Assembly: GCA_017481595.1 (NCBI GenBank)
Contig: JAFUOY010000039.1
Coordinates: 1 to 64,000 of the forward strand
Source: Clostridia bacterium
Lineage (GTDB): Bacteria; Bacillota; Clostridia; Oscillospirales; CAG-272
DNA length: 64,000 bases
Direction of reading: 5' to 3'
In this document: positions 27,301 to 35,478 of the stretch, piece by piece
Layout of the letters: every line of letters starts with the position of its first letter
How positions within the stretch are numbered: the stretch's first letter is position 1
Made by a program: the position numbers and the translations under genes
The notes under the pieces: model-generated
What the model was told of the DNA's origin: nothing
The model's input: only the letters and a program-made list of their open reading frames with translations
The model's database searches: none

Positions 27301-28961
27301 AGAACCGCGGGAGTGATAAATCTGCTCTTGCTTGCAAGGTCAAAAAACGCGCCAAAGGACCGCGCCTTTTCAATGGTGTCCGCCTTGATGCCGTATTTTT
27401 CCTCTCCCTTTCTGCCTATTTTCTGTAGGGCAAGGGCAAAATCCGCCATTTCAAGCAGGTCGGCTCTTAGCTGCACCGCCGTCTGATAGGTTATATCCGT
27501 GTTGTTGTAGCCGTACCATACGTTTTTTCTGTAATCGTAGCCTACGGTTGGAATATAGGAAACGTATCTTGTAAGAGCCTTTTCCGCTTTATCAATATAA
27601 TCGTCCCCCTTTTTACCTATATTTTTTATTACCGTGTCCGTATCGGGAGAATGACGGCAAGCCGAGGACTCCTCGAAAAGGTTAAAAAGAGTTTTGTTTA
27701 TTACGGGGCGTACCTTGTGAAGCTCCCTTACGTAGCCGTCAAGGTGGTACTTTGCCTCCTTTCTTGCGTTTATCTCCCTTTCCGCCTGCAGTGAAAGAGC
27801 GCTTTTTTGCAGCTTAAGGGTGTGGCAAAGCTCCTCAATAACCCGATTTTTGTTTGCCTTATGGCTGTGAAGCTCAAGACAGAACTCCTCAAGCCCCGCT
27901 TTTTTCAGCTTCTCGTATACAACGCTTAACGCCGCCAGCTTTTCCGATACGAAAAGCACCCTTTTGCCGTTTAAAAGGCACTCCGCTATCATATTGGTAA
28001 TGGTCTGGCTCTTGCCCGTACCGGGAGGGCCCTGCAAAACGAAGCTTTTGCCCGATACTGCCATTGAAATAGCCTCTGACTGACTTGAGTCCGCATCCAC
28101 CACGTTATGAAGCTCAATGCTATTGCTTTCCGTCCTGTTTTCTTCCCTAAAATCGTCCTCCGCCTCACGCTTTTCGCCCAAAAGAGCCAAGACGTTGGGG
28201 TTTTTAAGTATCACCTCGGAGTTGTCCATAAGGTCCTTATACATATTTATCTTAAGGAAGGAAAAAATTCCTATTCTGCAACGGCGGATCACCCTCCATT
28301 TAAGAGGGGATAAAATTTCATCCACCTTGATAAAATACTCCTCAAGCCCCGCCTCCTCGTCAAACTCGGGGAGCTTTATATTATACTCCTGCAAAAGCTT
28401 GAAGGCAAAGGTGGGGTTTACTATTGTTTCATCATCCGTTACCTTAATGTAGTAGGGCTTTACGGAGGATTCGTTTTCTATGGTAATGGGGACTAAAAGC
28501 AAGGGGGCTTGCATATAGTCGGAGGCGCCGTTTTCCCTCCAGCTGATAAATCCAAAGGAAATATACGCAATATTGACTCCCGCCTCCTCAACCGCTACGG
28601 ATGCCCTTTTGCTTATATCCTTAAGGGTGGATATGGGTCTTTTATCGGAGCTGTACAAAAGCACCTGATTTTTTTTAAGCTTTTTCTTATACTGATTTTC
28701 ATATTCCGCCCTGAAATTGTCCTCATCCACGGAGTTACTTACGTTTTCAATTTTTAATGCCTCCGTCTCCTCCTCGTCCTCCTCCAGCTTTGGATCAAAA
28801 GCCTCGAAAACCGCAGAATGCTCCGCCCTTGAAAACAAGGAGGAATACTTTGGAAAAAGCACCTCCACCGTGCCCGACCTGTCCTTGAAATTCACAAGAT
28901 TATTCCTTTTTCCCGTGTCAAGAAGAAGCTCTGCCCATTTGTTTAATTTTTCCCTGCTCAC
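24363..28961 (-). CDS. giant DUF4011 / SF1 helicase / Vsr-like nuclease protein
   Basis: A 1532-residue protein. Residues about 1-290: DUF4011-type N-terminus (KWAELLLDTGKRNNLVNF). SF1 helicase core split by a long coiled insertion: Walker A GPPGTGKS near 312, VVIFDEASQIFP near 937, GDSRQMPP, QGDERDTIIFS and LNVAVTRAK. About 1225-1330: an MTES_1575/Vsr-like nuclease domain (FKVDMAV ... IAVECDG) with Asp and Glu in place. The C-terminal about 150 residues resemble DUF3320 winged helices. Likely an ATP-driven DNA or RNA translocase with endonuclease; similar architectures have been reported among anti-phage systems, which I infer but cannot prove here. The start is GTG 28961 after GGAGG (the overlapping ATG runs straight into a stop). 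Confidence 0.85.
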   Translation of the reverse strand: MSREKLNKWAELLLDTGKRNNLVNFKDRSGTVEVLFPKYSSLFSRAEHSAVFEAFDPKLEEDEEETEALKIENVSNSVDEDNFRAEYENQYKKKLKKNQVLLYSSDKRPISTLKDISKRASVAVEEAGVNIAYISFGFISWRENGASDYMQAPLLLVPITIENESSVKPYYIKVTDDETIVNPTFAFKLLQEYNIKLPEFDEEAGLEEYFIKVDEILSPLKWRVIRRCRIGIFSFLKINMYKDLMDNSEVILKNPNVLALLGEKREAEDDFREENRTESNSIELHNVVDADSSQSEAISMAVSGKSFVLQGPPGTGKSQTITNMIAECLLNGKRVLFVSEKLAALSVVYEKLKKAGLEEFCLELHSHKANKNRVIEELCHTLKLQKSALSLQAEREINARKEAKYHLDGYVRELHKVRPVINKTLFNLFEESSACRHSPDTDTVIKNIGKKGDDYIDKAEKALTRYVSYIPTVGYDYRKNVWYGYNNTDITYQTAVQLRADLLEMADFALALQKIGRKGEEKYGIKADTIEKARSFGAFFDLASKSRFITPAVLTPPQCEKVLRSVNEMSGLSLKLKERKEILDKEFEADIYELNGGEIYRKLTKQFGGFFSRMFSREYRRIKTDIRLCKSNGKKPKYKDAVLAMDNLRVFQQKKTDFDILEARVQDSLGYGYQGVDTDFAQYIYELSEMGDIHASGISLSQLSSISKKRFAEERDSFTELGDLYKKAFAHKNGLEARFALYFQKSEYDYTSARLERLEKKCEECYQNTDKLDNWCEFINVIKNLEELEIKSYVDKAIRSRLEPRYIVSSFKKAFYMQWIDAVMHESPLLMALCRVPHDETVKKFKEKDELNFEINKALIKARLSEKRPETDMITQGSEISVLLREGEKKRKQKSIRALLSEVSELALTLKPCFLMSPLSVSTYLSADMTFDVVIFDEASQIFPQDAIGAIYRGKQLIVVGDSRQMPPSNFFGASMDDDYDGEAEDVSDFESILDICSTAFPQRRLKWHYRSRFEQLITFSNRNFYDGDLVTFPSSRANKYGDGVDYVFTEGAFDRRTKTNRQEAERVVDLVFKHIKNHPERSLGVVAFSVAQQQLIDRLISKRRRQDPSREDFFRADAPEPFFVKNLETVQGDERDTIIFSIAYARDKDGKLLLNFGPLNREGGERRLNVAVTRAKLNVKVVTSLHGGDIDITGSKSVGVKLLRDYLDFAENGAVAEANELVNPFEREKSEFLDEVCDFLCEKGYAVDTRVGCSSFKVDMAVRSPDTSDYVIAVECDGNAYCSSKTTRDRDRLRQSILEKMGWSYYRVWSTDWYRNKRIEKERLLLAVKKAVDGVKELKIYANNEISFSKTVESTPIEFPEYELSDIAEVCKRNKGNAQDVAMEIIKKEAPISEDWLLKRIVFLFDGREKVTAAVRKEFDSIMEGWEDKGIVRRDGFIYLKDAEIPMLRLPRDADAPREIKYICPDELSQGIAKILEKNKNADRIGLYKLILSRLCLAPRLSEAAEEKFEKALSLISHKVESSEEALIYKA

Positions 28962-28996
28962 ATTACACCTCCAAAAAACAGCCTGTCCAATTTTAA

Positions 28997-29024
28997 AAGC
29001 AAGTCCTGCTACGGACTTGCTTTA
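28997..29024 (-). terminator. terminator-like hairpin in the helicase leader (possible attenuator)
   Basis: A 10-bp perfect hairpin (28997-29006 with 29013-29022) with a short T run on the minus strand lies between the helicase promoter and its start codon. It could attenuate the helicase transcript. Confidence 0.55.
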
Positions 29025-29034
29025 TTTTTTAACT

Positions 29035-29040
29035 ATTATA
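29035..29040 (-). promoter_or_regulatory. extended -10 promoter of the helicase gene
   Basis: TGA-TATAAT on the minus strand, 74 nt before the GTG start. The -35 region is weak, as is usual with an extended -10. Confidence 0.55.
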
Positions 29041-29125
29041 TCACCGACTTTTCACGAAATTGATAAATTTTTGTATGCAGTATGAAAAAACTTATCAACA
29101 AACTCCGACTAAAAGCTACGGATAT

Positions 29126-30478
29126 TCAATATTTTTTACCGTATGCCGCATTTTTAAACCTTTTCAGAGTATTTCTGTACACAAAGGCGTAAATAATTAT
29201 CGCGATTAAGGTACTGATGGGGTATGACAGATATATCATAGCAAGATTGGGATTATATGGTACGCAAACGTATACCCACAGTACGCGTATCAGAAAGCCG
29301 CATATAAAGCAAACCACCGTGGTTTCATTAGCGCGGTGCAGGGCGCGTAAGGAGAAGGAAAATACCTCCATAATGCTGGTTATAAAATAAGTCAGACACA
29401 AAACCATCATTTTTGACCGCGCAAGATCAATAACTCTTTCACTGTCTGTCATTATACCAAGCATAGGACGTGCAAGTAAAACAAATACAACGCCGGAGAA
29501 AAGACTGACAAGGGTTACAAAAACAATACTTGTGGAAATGGTCTTTCTTACTCTTGCAATATTGTTTGCGCCGTACGCCTGTCCAACCATAGCCATACAT
29601 CCAACGGCTACGGCAAGTCCGATATTATATATAATTCCGTCAAACTGTCCCGATATGGCGCTTGCCGTCATTGCGTCAGTGCTTAAGGAGTTTACCGCAG
29701 ATGAAACGATTATGTTGGCAAAGTAAAAGGAAAGACCGCCCATGCAGGCAGGAACACCAACACGCACAATTGAAAAAAGCTCCCTTTTTCTTATGCAAAG
29801 ATTTTTTATCTCCACCTTACAGTAATCCTTGTTTCTGCAAAGAGCTATAAGAGCAAGAGCCAAGGATGCAAGATTTGAGATAACCGTGGCAAGGGCAACA
29901 CCCTCTACCGTCATATCAAAGGCGGCAATAAATACAACGTTCAAGCCCACGTTAAGTATGCCTGCAACAAACATATATATCATAGGGCGAAGGCTGTCAC
30001 CAACGGAACGAAGGATTGCCGCAACGAAATTGTAAAGCATTATTATCGGCATACCGAGGAAGTATACGCGCATATAAATGACCGCGTCGTCAAGCACGCT
30101 TTCCTGACAGTTCATAAGAATAAGGAAATCCCTTGCTCCCACCATTGCGATTACCATAAGGATAATACCGGAGATAAGTCCGATACAAATTCCCGTACCG
30201 GTGGCGCGGCGCGCCCCCTCAACATCCTTTGACCCCACACGTCTTGCAATTAAAATATTAACACCTGTAGAAAGACCTGTAAAAAGGCTTATAAAAAATG
30301 ATATGAGAGAACCGCAGGCTCCTACCGCCGCAACGGCAAGGTCGTCTGCCATAATACCAAGAACGGCAACGTCGGCAGCGTGGAAAAGCAGCTGTATTAC
30401 GTTTGTAATCATCAAGGGAAGTGAATATATGACAAGTGTCTTAAGCACCGAGCCCCTTGTAAGATCTATACTTTTCAT
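29126..30478 (-). CDS. MATE-family multidrug/cation exporter
   Basis: A 450-residue integral membrane protein with about twelve helices in two homologous halves. The MATE signature is at the start (LTRGSVLKTLVIYSLPLMITNVIQLLFHAADVAVLG), with the second half beginning near ELFSIVRVGVPACMGGLSF. It exports drugs or metabolites in exchange for Na+ or H+. RBS GGAG lies 8 nt before the ATG. It follows the CE15-like esterase gene by 60 nt on the same strand and is probably co-transcribed. Confidence 0.92.
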   Translation of the reverse strand: MKSIDLTRGSVLKTLVIYSLPLMITNVIQLLFHAADVAVLGIMADDLAVAAVGACGSLISFFISLFTGLSTGVNILIARRVGSKDVEGARRATGTGICIGLISGIILMVIAMVGARDFLILMNCQESVLDDAVIYMRVYFLGMPIIMLYNFVAAILRSVGDSLRPMIYMFVAGILNVGLNVVFIAAFDMTVEGVALATVISNLASLALALIALCRNKDYCKVEIKNLCIRKRELFSIVRVGVPACMGGLSFYFANIIVSSAVNSLSTDAMTASAISGQFDGIIYNIGLAVAVGCMAMVGQAYGANNIARVRKTISTSIVFVTLVSLFSGVVFVLLARPMLGIMTDSERVIDLARSKMMVLCLTYFITSIMEVFSFSLRALHRANETTVVCFICGFLIRVLWVYVCVPYNPNLAMIYLSYPISTLIAIIIYAFVYRNTLKRFKNAAYGKKY

Positions 30479-30538
30479 ATTTTTTCTCCGTTCATATAAG
30501 CTTTTATGCTAAAACTGACTGAGAGATGAAATTATATA

Positions 30539-31606
30539 TTACTTGTGTTTTTCTATAAACTCATAGAAGCGGCGCCAGGAGTGACGGGAAAGGTAGTGAT
30601 GGGCATCTATCATAAAAAATCCCAAGTGTCCGTCAAGCCACGCCGTACCGGGAGTAACAGGGGTATCGCAACCAATAACGCCCTCAAGTCCCTTTTTCTC
30701 CCAAGCCTCGGAGGCGGCAAGAACGCAAAGCTGCTGAGATACGGGGTCTGCCCACATATCAAGACTGCAGGAGCCTACCAAAAGGTATCTTGGTGCTATG
30801 GATGCGAGAAGAAAATGCTGGTCAAAGCCATCGGGAATATCCGTTTTTGCATATTTGAAATAATTTTTGCAGAACCAATAGGGAAATCTTTCCGTAATAT
30901 CGGAAATAAGCTCTCCCGTGGCAAATTTATCTTCACCTCTGTTAAATCCTGTGTTACCTCTTGCAATGGCATCACCCGCACAGCCTGCCGCGTTGGAGAA
31001 TACAAACTTTATTCTCTCATCAAGCATACCCGTAAAGAGGGCGGTCTTTCCAAGCCTTGAGTGACCCATAACGCCGATATTGCTTTCATCCGTTGTGGGA
31101 AGTGTCAAGGCATAGTCAACAAGGCGCATATTCGTCCACGCCCAGATACCGATTTTACCCGAGGCAGTATCCGTGTCCTGTCCGTTTGGCAAAAGCAAGG
31201 GGGCAAGACCGTTTTCAAAATCTCCGTCGTCGGAGCAGGCGTCGGTATAAACCACGGAAATTACGTCAATATCCATTTCCGAAATTTCCTCAATGGCAAA
31301 ATATCTTGACGCGTAGATGGGGTGGAAATTATTAAGAATTACAGTAGGGCGCTTTTTTCCGTCCTTATGCAAAAGTCTGTCCACGCGAAAGCTGTGGGAC
31401 CTTTCATTAGCGTTTACGGTAAGGGTAATAAAGGTATGCTCTACGTTGCCCTTATCAAACAAGCCGTACACAAGCTCGGGCTCGGAATAGGAAACGGAAA
31501 AATCGACCCTTGGCAAATATCCGTATTCCTCTCTTTGTAAAATATCTATTATTTCCTCTCTTGAGGGAATGGAGGGTAATTCTCTTTTTATAAGCTGATT
31601 TTTCAT
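30539..31606 (-). CDS. glucuronoyl esterase-like alpha/beta hydrolase, CE15
   Basis: A 355-residue alpha/beta hydrolase. The nucleophile elbow GHSRLGKTAL (S183) is the bacterial form of the CE15 motif. FPYWFCKNYFKYA and the His-containing WLDGHLGFFM near the end also fit. CE15 enzymes cleave esters between glucuronic acid of xylan and lignin alcohols; an acetyl-ester role is also possible. No signal peptide, unlike most CE15 enzymes, so it would act on imported oligosaccharides. RBS AAGGAG; own promoter. Confidence 0.8.
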   Translation of the reverse strand: MKNQLIKRELPSIPSREEIIDILQREEYGYLPRVDFSVSYSEPELVYGLFDKGNVEHTFITLTVNANERSHSFRVDRLLHKDGKKRPTVILNNFHPIYASRYFAIEEISEMDIDVISVVYTDACSDDGDFENGLAPLLLPNGQDTDTASGKIGIWAWTNMRLVDYALTLPTTDESNIGVMGHSRLGKTALFTGMLDERIKFVFSNAAGCAGDAIARGNTGFNRGEDKFATGELISDITERFPYWFCKNYFKYAKTDIPDGFDQHFLLASIAPRYLLVGSCSLDMWADPVSQQLCVLAASEAWEKKGLEGVIGCDTPVTPGTAWLDGHLGFFMIDAHHYLSRHSWRRFYEFIEKHK

Positions 31607-31633
31607 ATTTATTCTCCTTTTGGCTTTTTTTCT

Positions 31634-31662
31634 ATTTTAACATTAACAAAGAATAAAATCAA
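31634..31662 (-). promoter_or_regulatory. promoter of the CE15-like esterase gene
   Basis: Minus strand TTGATT (31657-31662), 17-nt spacer, TAAAAT (31634-31639). Confidence 0.65.
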
Positions 31663-31714
31663 CAGAATAAAGAAAAAATTTCCGCACCTGTGTTTGATTT
31701 TTAAGGATTTATTA

Positions 31715-31743
31715 TTGAATTTGAAAATAAAGTATGCTATGAT
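31715..31743 (+). promoter_or_regulatory. promoter of the second catabolic operon
   Basis: TTGAAT (31715-31720), 17-nt spacer, TATGAT (31738-31743) with extended -10 TGC, the same layout as at 9632-9660. Confidence 0.8.
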
Positions 31744-31749
31744 TTTCTT

Positions 31750-31810
31750 GACGGATGCACCGTCTTTATATCAAAACGGTAATATGGTCGGCACGGATGC
31801 CGAAAAGGAG
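31750..31810 (+). promoter_or_regulatory. two hairpins in the 5' leader of the second catabolic operon
   Basis: GACGG-ATGCA-CCGTC (31750-31764) and TCGGC-ACGGAT-GCCGA (31788-31803), the latter directly abutting the AAGGAG ribosome site. They may influence translation of the first gene. Confidence 0.5.
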
Positions 31811-31815
31811 ATATT

Positions 31816-33486
31816 ATGCTTGATTTTGCAAAGGATAAGGCGCTTTGGGACAAAGTAAGAAGTAGTCCCGACTTTAAGCAGCACAGACAGGAAATACTTG
31901 AAATATATGAAAACGCATTTAAGACAGAGCCACGCCCTCACTCAGTTGAGGAGGTGCTTGAAAATAACGACCACGGTCTTTGGCTTACCTCCCTTAAACA
32001 GCTTGAGTCCGCGGCGCTTATGTCCCTTATATACCCCGATAACGAGGAATATTATAACAATCTTCTTCGCATAATCTGGGCGTACTGTAACGAATATACC
32101 TGGGCGCCCCTGGGTCACTACACTATGCAGTATTACGGCAAAACTCCCGCAGATTTTGACTGCGGTCTTATCGATATTTTTGCCGCCTCCGCCGCTTTTT
32201 CCATTGCGGAGATAAAAAACCTTTTTGAGGAAAGATTCCCTCAGCTTTTAAAGGACCGCATCTCCTACGAGCTTCGCCGCAGGATAATCGAGCCTTACAG
32301 AGAGCGCAGATTTTTCTGGGAAAAGCACGATAACAACTGGACCGCCGTTTGTATGGGCGGTGTGGGCAGCGTTCTTCTTTACGAATCGCCCGAGGTATAT
32401 TACGAAAACCGCGACAGGATACACGCGTCAATGGAGTGCTATCTTGCAAGCTACAAGGATGACGGAATGTGTGTTGAGGGTATTGGATATTGGGGCTTCG
32501 GCTTCGGATTTTTCAGCGCCTTTGCCCTTCTTGAAAGGGAGATTACAAAGGGTGAGGTAGATTGGTTTGAACGCCCAAAGGTAAAGGAGATTGCCAAATT
32601 CTTACAAAAGACCTTTTTACAAAAGGACGTTCTTCTTACATACGGCGACTGCAATATCAAGCAGAATTATCATTTCTGCTGGCCCCATATGCTACGCCAT
32701 ATTTACGGAGATATGATAGAAAAAATACCTGCCGACCTTGGTACCGTCAGGGACTGCACTCACTTTAATTTCCTTCTCCGCTCCGTAATTTACTACGATA
32801 TAAATAACGTGTCCGAGGACGTAAATACGGATGCAACCTACAGTGTAAAGGGCTCCGCTTACTTTATCAAGCGTATGAAAAGCTACGGCTTTACCTGTAA
32901 GGGAGGCAACAATGCGGAAAGCCATAACCACGTGGACGTTGGCACCTTTATCCTTGCAAGAGGCAATAAGCAGATAATTTGTGACGTGGGAGGCGGTCAA
33001 TACGAGGAGGGATATCACTTTGAAAAAAGATACACCTTCTTCCATCCCTCGGCAATAAGCCACAATCTGCCCATAATAGATAATGAATATCAGAGTCAGT
33101 TTGGTATCGGTCACGTGCCCGTTGACTATAACGAAGAAGCCAATACCGCCTCTATGGATATTGCCATTGCCTACAGAAAGGAAAACGTAAGGAGCATTGA
33201 GCGCAGCTTTGCCTTTACAGACGATACCGTTACTCTTACGGATAAGTACGATATTACAACGCAATCAGATATTACGGAGCATTTCGTTTCCGTAATTGAG
33301 CCAAAAATTGCCGAGGGAGTGGCTGTAATTGACGGCGTTAAGCTGATACAGCCCGAGGGAATTATCCCCGTTATCGTAAAAAAAGAGGTAAAATCCCACA
33401 CGGGAGTTCCCCACGACGTATTTCTTATAGACTATATTTTAGATAAGGGAGCAAAGTCCTTCGTTCTCAAATTTGAAATGAAGTAA
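31816..33486 (+). CDS. heparinase II/III-like polysaccharide lyase/hydrolase
   Basis: A 556-residue cytoplasmic protein. The N-terminal about 310 residues are helical, in alpha/alpha-toroid style, with HDNNWTAVCMGGVG and DGMCVEGIGYWGFGFGFF. The C-terminal beta-sandwich contains NAESHNHVDVGTFILARG (H370, H372), the heparinase II/III signature. The family eliminates or hydrolyses uronic-acid linkages in pectin-, alginate- or glycosaminoglycan-like chains. Paralogue of the partial gene at 3-974. First gene of a five-gene operon; RBS AAGGAG. Confidence 0.85.
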   Translation: MLDFAKDKALWDKVRSSPDFKQHRQEILEIYENAFKTEPRPHSVEEVLENNDHGLWLTSLKQLESAALMSLIYPDNEEYYNNLLRIIWAYCNEYTWAPLGHYTMQYYGKTPADFDCGLIDIFAASAAFSIAEIKNLFEERFPQLLKDRISYELRRRIIEPYRERRFFWEKHDNNWTAVCMGGVGSVLLYESPEVYYENRDRIHASMECYLASYKDDGMCVEGIGYWGFGFGFFSAFALLEREITKGEVDWFERPKVKEIAKFLQKTFLQKDVLLTYGDCNIKQNYHFCWPHMLRHIYGDMIEKIPADLGTVRDCTHFNFLLRSVIYYDINNVSEDVNTDATYSVKGSAYFIKRMKSYGFTCKGGNNAESHNHVDVGTFILARGNKQIICDVGGGQYEEGYHFEKRYTFFHPSAISHNLPIIDNEYQSQFGIGHVPVDYNEEANTASMDIAIAYRKENVRSIERSFAFTDDTVTLTDKYDITTQSDITEHFVSVIEPKIAEGVAVIDGVKLIQPEGIIPVIVKKEVKSHTGVPHDVFLIDYILDKGAKSFVLKFEMK

Positions 33487-33507
33487 TAGCTTATATTGAG
33501 GTATAAA

Positions 33508-35451
33508 ATGGACAAAAAGCATCTTTACTCATACAGTATAATGAACCTTGATTTAGGTCATATAGACGAAATATGCAACGATATAAGGGAGCAGGTGGAA
33601 AGCGGCGTATGCGAGTGCGCACTTTTCTCTATGACTCTTTGTCCCGAGGGAGATCCTCCCGCTGACAAGGTGTCGGGGCTTTGTAAAAAATACGCGCTTT
33701 TCAGAGACAAGCTGCACAAAATGGGGGTGCCTAACGGTATTCTCGTTCAGGCATCCGTTGGTCACGGCTGGATACTTGGGCAGATGTTTCCATTTCAGCC
33801 CCACGTCAACTTCAATAATGGGGAAAGCGTGCGCTCTGCCTGTCATTGTGACACAGGCTTCAGAGAGTATATATACAACGTAATGGTAGCCCTTGCAAAA
33901 AGTGAGCCTGACTGCATTATGATAGACGACGATTTTCGCACCATCTGGTTTAAGGGTGAGGGCTGCGCCTGTCCCATACATATGGAGCTTTTTAATAAGG
34001 CGGCGAACACCTCTCTTACCGACAGGGAGCTTTGGCGCATAGTAAACGAAAAAACTCCCCTTGCAAAAAAGTATACGGACATTTATATAAGGACACAATG
34101 CGACTCCCTTGTAGAAAGTGCAAAAATTATGCGCAAGGCGGTGGACACCGTAGATCCTACTCTGCCAATGTCCTATTGTTGCTGCGGAAACAACGCGGAG
34201 TTTGCCTATGAGATCGCCTCTGCTTTAGCGGGAGAAGGCAACCCCGTAGTAATAAGAATAAATAACGGTAACTATACTCCCACAGGAGCCAAGGGATTTA
34301 GCCGCGTCTTTCACCGCTGCGCCACACAGGTGGCAAAGCTACAGGGCAAGGCGGACTTTATCTTAGCGGAAACCGACACCTGTCCGCAGAACAGATACAG
34401 CGTAAGCGCATCATCCCTTCACACCCACTTTACAGGCAGCATACTTGAGGGGGCAAACGGTGCTAAGCATTGGATAACCCGACTTATTGATTACGAGCCC
34501 GCAAGCGGCGTAGCCTACAGGAAAATCCTGTCGGAAAACAGGGGCTTTTACGAAAAACTCGCCGCCCTGTATCCGAATCTGGAGTGGCTTGGATGCAGAA
34601 TTTACGTGCCCGACACTCCCGACTTTACCTACGGCAGAGTCAAGGAGGAGTGGGACGGCTGGAGCTTATGCGTCCTTGAAAAAATGGGTATCCCCATGTA
34701 TTTTTCACCCAAGGTAAGCGGTTGCGTATGCCTTGAGGGTGACGTTGACACAAGACTTGATGACGAAGAAATTATAAAGATACTTTCAGGCTCCGCCTTT
34801 ATTGCATCCGACACGGCAAAAAACCTTTGTGATCGAGGCTTTTCAAAATACCTTGGAGTTGAGATAAGAGAATGGGGCGGAAAAATACCCGTGCGTGAGT
34901 TTGACATACACACAGGTAAGCAAATGAAGGTACAGATGCATCCAAAGGAGCTTGTCCCCTTAAATGACAGGGTGGAATGGATATCAAGGGTATGTAACAC
35001 GGTGGATTACGAGGAATACGAAACCCTTTTCCCAGGGGTTACCTACTATGAAAACGAGCTTGGAGGCAGGATAAGTGTATTTTCGGGCACCCCTGTGGCT
35101 GAATTTAACCTTGTGGAAGCATTTTCATTTCTTACTTACACAAGAAAGGAACAGCTTATAAGACTTCTTAAACGAAGCATAAAGCTCCCACTTTATTGCC
35201 CATTTGATTCCGACGTATATATGAAGGCGGCAAAGATGGAGGACGGCAGAATATTTGCATCCTTATTCAATTTAAGCCTTGACACAATGGAAAAGGCGCA
35301 GATAGCGTGCGACTTTACACCAAGGAAGGTATATAAGCTTATGCCCGACGGCGGGGAAAGGAAAATAGACTTTTCCTTTGAAAATGGGCTCTGCACCCTT
35401 GATACAGAGTGCAAAACCCTTGACCCTGTGGTTATTTTTATTGAAAAATAA
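33508..35451 (+). CDS. uncharacterised TIM-barrel glycoside hydrolase-like protein
   Basis: A 647-residue cytoplasmic protein I cannot place in a numbered family. The N-terminal about 400 residues read as a TIM barrel: CALFSMTLCPEGDPP, CIMIDDDFRTIWFKGEGCACP (Asp-rich strand end), MSYCCCGNNAEFAYE and FILAETDTCPQNRYS. The last about 200 residues look like an amidotransferase-like domain plus a beta domain, as in GH42-type enzymes. Cys is unusually frequent. A TTG at 33496 would extend the frame, but ATG 33508 lies 6 nt after GAGG. Neighbours suggest it hydrolyses a linkage in the same uronic-acid- and galactose-containing glycan. Confidence 0.65.
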   Translation: MDKKHLYSYSIMNLDLGHIDEICNDIREQVESGVCECALFSMTLCPEGDPPADKVSGLCKKYALFRDKLHKMGVPNGILVQASVGHGWILGQMFPFQPHVNFNNGESVRSACHCDTGFREYIYNVMVALAKSEPDCIMIDDDFRTIWFKGEGCACPIHMELFNKAANTSLTDRELWRIVNEKTPLAKKYTDIYIRTQCDSLVESAKIMRKAVDTVDPTLPMSYCCCGNNAEFAYEIASALAGEGNPVVIRINNGNYTPTGAKGFSRVFHRCATQVAKLQGKADFILAETDTCPQNRYSVSASSLHTHFTGSILEGANGAKHWITRLIDYEPASGVAYRKILSENRGFYEKLAALYPNLEWLGCRIYVPDTPDFTYGRVKEEWDGWSLCVLEKMGIPMYFSPKVSGCVCLEGDVDTRLDDEEIIKILSGSAFIASDTAKNLCDRGFSKYLGVEIREWGGKIPVREFDIHTGKQMKVQMHPKELVPLNDRVEWISRVCNTVDYEEYETLFPGVTYYENELGGRISVFSGTPVAEFNLVEAFSFLTYTRKEQLIRLLKRSIKLPLYCPFDSDVYMKAAKMEDGRIFASLFNLSLDTMEKAQIACDFTPRKVYKLMPDGGERKIDFSFENGLCTLDTECKTLDPVVIFIEK

Positions 35452-35478
35452 GCTCATCCTTACTGAAAGGAGAAAAAT

